Of a DNA stretch of 64,000 bases, positions 59,949 to 64,000 are shown one piece after another. The DNA is from Streptomyces griseoluteus (GTDB lineage: Bacteria; Actinomycetota; Actinomycetes; Streptomycetales; Streptomycetaceae). The DNA is taken from the NCBI GenBank assembly GCA_000717735.1, contig JOBE01000016.1:1-64000 (forward strand), written 5' to 3'. The position numbers were made by a program, and so were the translations under genes. The notes under the pieces were generated by a model, which was not told where the DNA came from, did not search any database, and saw only the letters and a list, made by a program, of their open reading frames with translations. The stretch's first letter is position 1, and the number at the start of each line of letters is the position of its first letter.

Positions 59949-61730
59949 ATGGACACCCCTCTCTCCACCATCGCCGTCGTCGGTCTCGGCACCATGGGCA
60001 CCGGCATCGCCGACGTCCTCGCCCGGGCCGGCCGCGAGGTCATCGGCATCGACATCAGCGACACCGCCGCGGCCCAGGCCGTCGCCGCCCTGGAGGCCTC
60101 GACCGCCCGTGCGGTGGCCCGCGAGCGGATCACCGAGGAGGAGCGGCAGGACGTCCTGGCCCGCTTCCGTACCTTCTCCGACCTCCAGGCGGCCGCCGAG
60201 GCGGACCTCGTGATCGAGGTCGTGCCCGAGTCCTACGAGGCGAAGCAGGAGGTCTTCCGGGCCCTCGACGGCATCGTCCGGCCGGGGACCATCCTGGCCA
60301 CCGGCACCAACGCGCTCTCCGTGACCCGGCTCGCCGCCGACTCGGCGCACCCCGAGCGGGTCCTCGGTCTGCACTTCTTCACCCCGGTCCAGGCGATGAA
60401 GCTGGTCGAGGTGGTCTCCTCCGTGCTGACCGACCCGCGGGCGGTCGACGCCGTCACCCGGTTGGCCCAGGACCTCGGCAAGGAGCCGGTGGCGGTCGGC
60501 GACAAGGCCGGTTTCATCGCCGACGGACTCCTCTTCGGCTACCTGAACCAGGCCGCCGCCATGTACGAGGCCAAGTACGCCTCCCGCGAGGACATCGACG
60601 CGGCGATGCGGCTCGGCTGCGGGCTTCCGATGGGCCCGCTCGCGCTGCTCGACCTGATCGGCGTCGACACGGCCCGTACGGTCCTCGAGGCCATGTACTC
60701 CGACTCGCACGACCGGCTGCACGCCCCGGCCCCGATCCTCAAGCAGCTCAGCGAGGCCGGTCTGACCGGCCGCAAGTCGGGCCGCGGCTTCTACACGTAC
60801 GCGGCGCCGGGCTCAGGCGAGGTGGTGCGGGACGCGCTGACCCCGCTCAGCTCCGCCGACGCGGCCGGTGGCCGTGAGGTGCGCTCCGTCGGTGTCGCCG
60901 GCTCGGGCACCATGGCCTCCGGCATCGCCGAGGTCTTCGCCAAGGCCGGGTACGAGGTCGTCCTGGCCGCCCGCTCCCAGGAGAAGGCGGACACGGCCAA
61001 GGCCCGCATCGCCAAGTCGCTGGCCCGTTCCGTCGAGAAGGGCCGGATGACGGGCGAGGCCCGCGACACGACGCTTGCCCTGATCACCGCGGCGGGCACG
61101 CTCGACGCCTTCGCCGAGGTCGACCTGGCCGTCGAGGCGGTCGCCGAGGACCTGGAGATCAAGCAGGACCTGTTCGCCCGGCTCGACAAGATCTGCAAGC
61201 CGGGCGCGGTGCTCGCCACCACGACCTCCTCGCTGCCGGTCGTGGCCTGCGCCCGCGCGACCTCGCGTCCGCAGGACGTGATCGGGATGCACTTCTTCAA
61301 CCCGGCGCCGGCGATGAAGCTGGTCGAGATCGTCCGTACGGTGCTGACCGGCGACGACGTCCACGCGACCGTCCGCGAGGTGACCGCGAAGATCCGCAAG
61401 CACCCGGTGGACTGTGGCGACCGGGCCGGTTTCATCGTGAACGCGCTGCTCTTCCCTTACCTGAACAACGCGATCAAGATGGTGCAGGACCACTACGCGA
61501 CCCTGGACGACATCGACGCGGCGATGAAGCTGGGCGGCGGCTACCCGATGGGCCCGTTCGAGCTGCTCGACGTGGTCGGTCTGGACGTCTCGCTGGCGAT
61601 CGAGCAGGTGCTGCACCGCGAGTTCCGCGACCCCGGCCTCGCGCCCGCCCCGCTCCTGGAGCACCTCGTGGCCGCCGGCTGCCTCGGCCGCAAGACGGGG
61701 CGCGGCTTCCGCGAATATGCCCGACGCTGA
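59949..61730 (+). CDS. 3-hydroxyacyl-CoA (3-hydroxybutyryl-CoA) dehydrogenase, tandem two-domain form
   Basis: 593 aa made of two similar halves. Each half has a NAD-binding loop (GLGTMGTGIAD in the first, GSGTMASGIAE in the second) and the substrate signature HFFTPVQAMKLVEVV or HFFNPAPAMKLVEIV, followed by a C-terminal domain. This double layout is seen in streptomycete FadB-like dehydrogenases near ccr. It interconverts acetoacetyl-CoA and 3-hydroxybutyryl-CoA, feeding crotonyl-CoA to Ccr. ATG 59949 has AGGAG seven bases upstream. Confidence 0.92.
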   Translation: MDTPLSTIAVVGLGTMGTGIADVLARAGREVIGIDISDTAAAQAVAALEASTARAVARERITEEERQDVLARFRTFSDLQAAAEADLVIEVVPESYEAKQEVFRALDGIVRPGTILATGTNALSVTRLAADSAHPERVLGLHFFTPVQAMKLVEVVSSVLTDPRAVDAVTRLAQDLGKEPVAVGDKAGFIADGLLFGYLNQAAAMYEAKYASREDIDAAMRLGCGLPMGPLALLDLIGVDTARTVLEAMYSDSHDRLHAPAPILKQLSEAGLTGRKSGRGFYTYAAPGSGEVVRDALTPLSSADAAGGREVRSVGVAGSGTMASGIAEVFAKAGYEVVLAARSQEKADTAKARIAKSLARSVEKGRMTGEARDTTLALITAAGTLDAFAEVDLAVEAVAEDLEIKQDLFARLDKICKPGAVLATTTSSLPVVACARATSRPQDVIGMHFFNPAPAMKLVEIVRTVLTGDDVHATVREVTAKIRKHPVDCGDRAGFIVNALLFPYLNNAIKMVQDHYATLDDIDAAMKLGGGYPMGPFELLDVVGLDVSLAIEQVLHREFRDPGLAPAPLLEHLVAAGCLGRKTGRGFREYARR

Positions 61731-61845
61731 GCCCGGAACGGCCGGCTGGGGCGGTCTGCTGAGGACCCGGGGCACCGTCGGTGCCCCGGGGGGCTCCCCG
61801 CCCCCACCTGGGCACACTGTCCCTCCGATGCAGTACGTTCGGACC

Positions 61846-62691
61846 ATGCCCAAGGCCGCGAAGACACCCCGTGCCACCTCCCCGTCCGATGCTCCGGAGA
61901 GCGCGGCCGGCACCCGCGCCGCCGCCCAGCGGCTCAAGATGCGCCGGGAGCTGGCCACGGCCGCGATGGAGCTCTTCGCGACCAAGGGGTACGAGGCCAC
62001 GACGGTCGACGAGATCGCGGCGACGGCCGGGGTCGCACGGCGGACCTTCTTCCGCCACTTCCGCTCCAAGGAAGAGGCGATCTTCCCGGATCACGACGAC
62101 ACGCTCGTGCGTGCGGAGGCGGTGCTCAACGCGGCCCCGCCGCACGAGCACCCGCTGGACACGGTGTGCCGGGGCATCAAGGAAGTCATGAAGATGTACG
62201 CGGGCTCCCCCGCGGTCTCCGTGGAGCGCTACCGGCTCACCCGCGAGGTGCCGACCCTGCGGGAGCGGGAGATCGCGTCCGTGGCCCGCTACGAGCGCCT
62301 GTTCACCCGCTATCTCCTCGGGCACTTCGACGAGCGCGACCACCACGACGGCAACGACGACCCGCTGCTTGCGGAGGTGGCCGCCTCCGCGGTGGTCACG
62401 GCCCACAACCACGTGCTGCGCCGCTGGCTGCGGGCGGGCGGTCAGGGTGACGTGGAAGCCCAGCTGGACCACGCCTTCGCGATCGTCCGGGACACCTTCG
62501 GTTCGGGCATAGGCGCCCGGCCGGCTGCCGCGTCGACGCAGCAGCCGGCCGGCTCCCCCGCCGCCGCGACCGTAGCCGCGACCGTAGCCGTGGCCTCCAC
62601 GGAGGGCGACGTGGTGGTCGCCGTGGCCCGTACGGACGCACCTCTGGACGAGGTCATGCGCACGATCCAGCAGGCCCTGCGGAAGAACTGA
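61846..62691 (+). CDS. TetR family transcriptional regulator
   Basis: 281 aa. The helix-turn-helix ELATAAMELFATKGYEATTVDEIAATAGVARRTFFRHF is near residues 30-70, followed by a TetR ligand domain. The C-terminal 50 residues are Ala/Thr/Val-rich with a short repeat (ATVAATVAVA). ATG 61846 or ATG 61828; neither has a ribosome binding site, so the mRNA may be leaderless. It lies between the dehydrogenase and Ccr genes, the usual arrangement in Streptomyces, and likely controls one or both. Confidence 0.85.
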   Translation: MPKAAKTPRATSPSDAPESAAGTRAAAQRLKMRRELATAAMELFATKGYEATTVDEIAATAGVARRTFFRHFRSKEEAIFPDHDDTLVRAEAVLNAAPPHEHPLDTVCRGIKEVMKMYAGSPAVSVERYRLTREVPTLREREIASVARYERLFTRYLLGHFDERDHHDGNDDPLLAEVAASAVVTAHNHVLRRWLRAGGQGDVEAQLDHAFAIVRDTFGSGIGARPAAASTQQPAGSPAAATVAATVAVASTEGDVVVAVARTDAPLDEVMRTIQQALRKN

Positions 62692-62704
62692 CCCCCTCCT
62701 TCAC

Positions 62705-62735
62705 CGAAGGCCGCCCCTCTCCGGGGCGGCCTTCG
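62705..62735 (+). terminator. 13-bp perfect hairpin terminator after the TetR gene
   Basis: Arms CGAAGGCCGCCCC (62705-62717) and GGGGCGGCCTTCG (62723-62735), loop TCTCC, then a T-containing tract. It is 14 bases past the TetR stop. Confidence 0.85.
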
Positions 62736-62820
62736 TCCGTTTCCTCCCCCCGTTCGATCGATCATCGCTCAGATGTGACGGGCAGATTGCATATGAGTGA
62801 AATTGTTGGCACGCAGTGCC

Positions 62821-62849
62821 TTGTCACGTGACACGGCGTGCCATACGTT
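62821..62849 (+). promoter_or_regulatory. Promoter TTGTCA-N17-TACGTT with palindrome TGTCACGTGACA
   Basis: -35 TTGTCA (62821-62826), 17 bases, -10 TACGTT (62844-62849), start near 62856. The perfect 12-bp palindrome TGTCACGTGACA (62822-62833) covers the -35, a fitting operator; a wider pair GGCACG/CGTGCC frames it. The upstream TetR protein is the natural candidate. Confidence 0.65.
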
Positions 62850-63126
62850 GATGTTGTCCGGGCGGTCGGCGCGCAGAGTCCTCCTCGTGCGCCGGCTGTC
62901 CCCACAAGCGATCGTGATTGTGCGCCCGGACGCCTGCGTCACAGGCACCCCTCGCGCTCGGCTTTGCTTCCTCAGCGCCTTTGTCACGAGCAAAGGCGGA
63001 GCGAAGCGGAGCCAGGCGCCGCCACCGCTCCACCCGCCGAACCGACGGCACACCTCCACAGCAGCACTCCAAGACGTAACCCTCAGCGCGTCCGCTCCAG
63101 GACGCCGCACCGCCGGAGGCAACCCC

Positions 63127-64000
63127 GTGAAGGACATCCTGGACGCGATCCAGTCGCCGGACTCCTCGTCCGCCGACTTCGCGAACATCTCGCTCCCCGA
63201 GTCGTACCGGGCCGTCACCGTCCACAAGGACGAGACGGAGATGTTCGCCGGGCTCGCCAGCCGCGACAAGGACCCGCGCAAGTCGCTGCACCTCGACGAC
63301 GTGCCGCTGCCCGAGCTCGGCCCGGGCGAGGCCCTCGTCGCCGTCATGGCCAGCTCGGTCAACTACAACTCGGTCTGGACCTCGATCTTCGAGCCGGTGT
63401 CGACCTTCGGCTTCCTGGAGCGCTACGGCCGGCTCAGCGACCTCAGCAAGCGCCACGACCTGCCGTACCACGTCATCGGCTCCGACCTCGCGGGCGTCGT
63501 GCTGCGCACCGGCCCCGGCGTGAACTCGTGGAAGCCCGGCGACGAGGTCGTCGCCCACTGCCTCTCGGTCGAGCTGGAGTCCTCCGACGGCCACAACGAC
63601 ACGATGCTCGACCCCGAGCAGCGCATCTGGGGCTTCGAGACCAACTTCGGCGGCCTGGCGGAGATCGCCCTCGTCAAGTCCAACCAGCTGATGCCGAAGC
63701 CCGGCCACCTGAGCTGGGAGGAGGCCGCCTCCCCCGGTCTCGTCAACTCCACCGCGTACCGCCAGCTGGTCTCCCGCAACGGCGCCGGCATGAAGCAGGG
63801 CGACAACGTCCTCATCTGGGGCGCGAGCGGCGGCCTCGGCTCGTACGCCACCCAGTTCGCGCTGGCCGGCGGCGCCAACCCGATCTGTGTCGTCTCCTCC
63901 CCCGAGAAGGCCGACATCTGCCGGGCGATGGGCGCCGACGCGGTCATCGACCGCAACGCCGAGGGCTACAAGTTCTGGAAGGACGAGCACACCCAGGACC
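63127..64000 (+). CDS. ccr: Crotonyl-CoA carboxylase/reductase (5' part)
   Basis: First 291 codons; the gene runs off the window. The sequence is the MDR fold with GPGEALVAVMASSVNYN, LPYHVIGSDLAGVVLRTG, TNFGGLAEIALVKSNQL and the NADPH loop NVLIWGASGGLGSYATQ (about 236-247), then DAVIDRNAEGYKFWKDE, which is diagnostic of Ccr. Ccr makes ethylmalonyl-CoA or butyryl-CoA from crotonyl-CoA in the ethylmalonyl-CoA pathway and for polyketide extender units. GTG 63127 has GGAGG seven bases upstream. Confidence 0.95.
   Translation, partial: MKDILDAIQSPDSSSADFANISLPESYRAVTVHKDETEMFAGLASRDKDPRKSLHLDDVPLPELGPGEALVAVMASSVNYNSVWTSIFEPVSTFGFLERYGRLSDLSKRHDLPYHVIGSDLAGVVLRTGPGVNSWKPGDEVVAHCLSVELESSDGHNDTMLDPEQRIWGFETNFGGLAEIALVKSNQLMPKPGHLSWEEAASPGLVNSTAYRQLVSRNGAGMKQGDNVLIWGASGGLGSYATQFALAGGANPICVVSSPEKADICRAMGADAVIDRNAEGYKFWKDEHTQD

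Larger units (their letters stand above)
62692..63126. other. 435-bp leader and promoter region of the crotonyl-CoA reductase gene
   Basis: Holds the TetR terminator (62705), a clear sigma-70-type promoter (62821) and a roughly 270-base transcribed leader. The leader has a stem CGCCTTTG (62976-62983) / CAAAGGCG (62991-62998) with a 7-base loop, then the GGAGG start signal. I see no riboswitch consensus and no coding frame with a start signal. Confidence 0.6.

Noticed and set aside
62808..62842. Wider inverted pair GGCACG/CGTGCC around the ccr palindrome as one larger operator
   Set aside because: Its centre does not coincide with that of the 12-bp palindrome, so it is not one symmetrical site.

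Overview
The window is about 64 kb of very GC-rich DNA with actinobacterial gene style: many GTG starts, GGAGG-type ribosome binding sites, NmrA, WYL, MmyB and BldG-like regulators, a class F sortase, an Hsp18/RheA pair and a crotonyl-CoA carboxylase/reductase locus. It is almost certainly a Streptomyces chromosome contig, probably from a conserved region rather than a mobile island. The first 54 bases are not biological: they match the P5/Nextera transposase adapter with an 8-base index, so position 55 is the true start of the insert. I saw no rRNA, tRNA, CRISPR array or complete transposase gene.

Layout. 0.2-5.3 kb: ROK regulator, class F sortase with a small secreted wall-type protein, a KAS III-like enzyme, and a ferredoxin/isochorismatase-like pair. 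5.3-11.1 kb: bile-acid-type symporter divergent from a LysR regulator with a clear operator between them, fatty acyl-CoA ligase, aldo/keto reductase, ricin-type lectin. 11.1-18 kb: methyltransferase, AraC regulator/NmrA reductase divergent pair, WYL regulator with a perfect palindrome facing a two-gene operon, second methyltransferase, pterin dehydratase, MmyB-type regulator, then a 204-bp inverted-repeat (MITE-like) element. 18.2-20.5 kb: heat-shock block (RheA-type repressor, Hsp18, STAS protein, DUF2267 protein). 20.5-29.6 kb: small membrane proteins, serine hydrolase plus esterase opposite a PucR-type regulator, APC permease, holin-like/phosphodiesterase fusion. 29.7-38.4 kb: two metallo-beta-lactamase-fold genes around a DedA gene (one frameshifted), an aminotransferase-fold protein without any lysine, a sulfite-oxidase-type molybdoenzyme, acetyltransferases, methyltransferase and small proteins.

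38.5-47.9 kb: a GntR regulator and adenosine deaminase that share a palindromic site, an S15/CocE hydrolase under a 34-bp palindrome, and a four-gene peptidase operon (M55, M20, S9, S66) that looks built to take peptides or wall fragments apart. 47.9-53.6 kb: two large uncharacterised genes and a drug-efflux MFS protein with three added beta-sandwich repeats. 53.8-57.8 kb: SRPBCC protein, a second miniature inverted-repeat element, a radical SAM gene behind a LexA-type SOS box, secreted tripeptidyl-aminopeptidase-like hydrolase and RidA. 57.8-64 kb: a decayed beta-propeller gene, HEAT-repeat protein, then a 3-hydroxyacyl-CoA dehydrogenase, TetR regulator and the 5' part of crotonyl-CoA carboxylase/reductase, i.e. 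the start of an ethylmalonyl-CoA/butyryl-CoA locus that runs off the window end.

The most unusual points are the lysine-free aminotransferase-like protein, the SOS box in front of the radical SAM gene, the GntR/adenosine deaminase shared site, the orphan 34-bp palindrome, and two inverted-repeat elements of one family. Two genes carry single-base frameshifts in G/C runs, which may be sequencing errors. All functional calls come from reading motifs; no database search was run.
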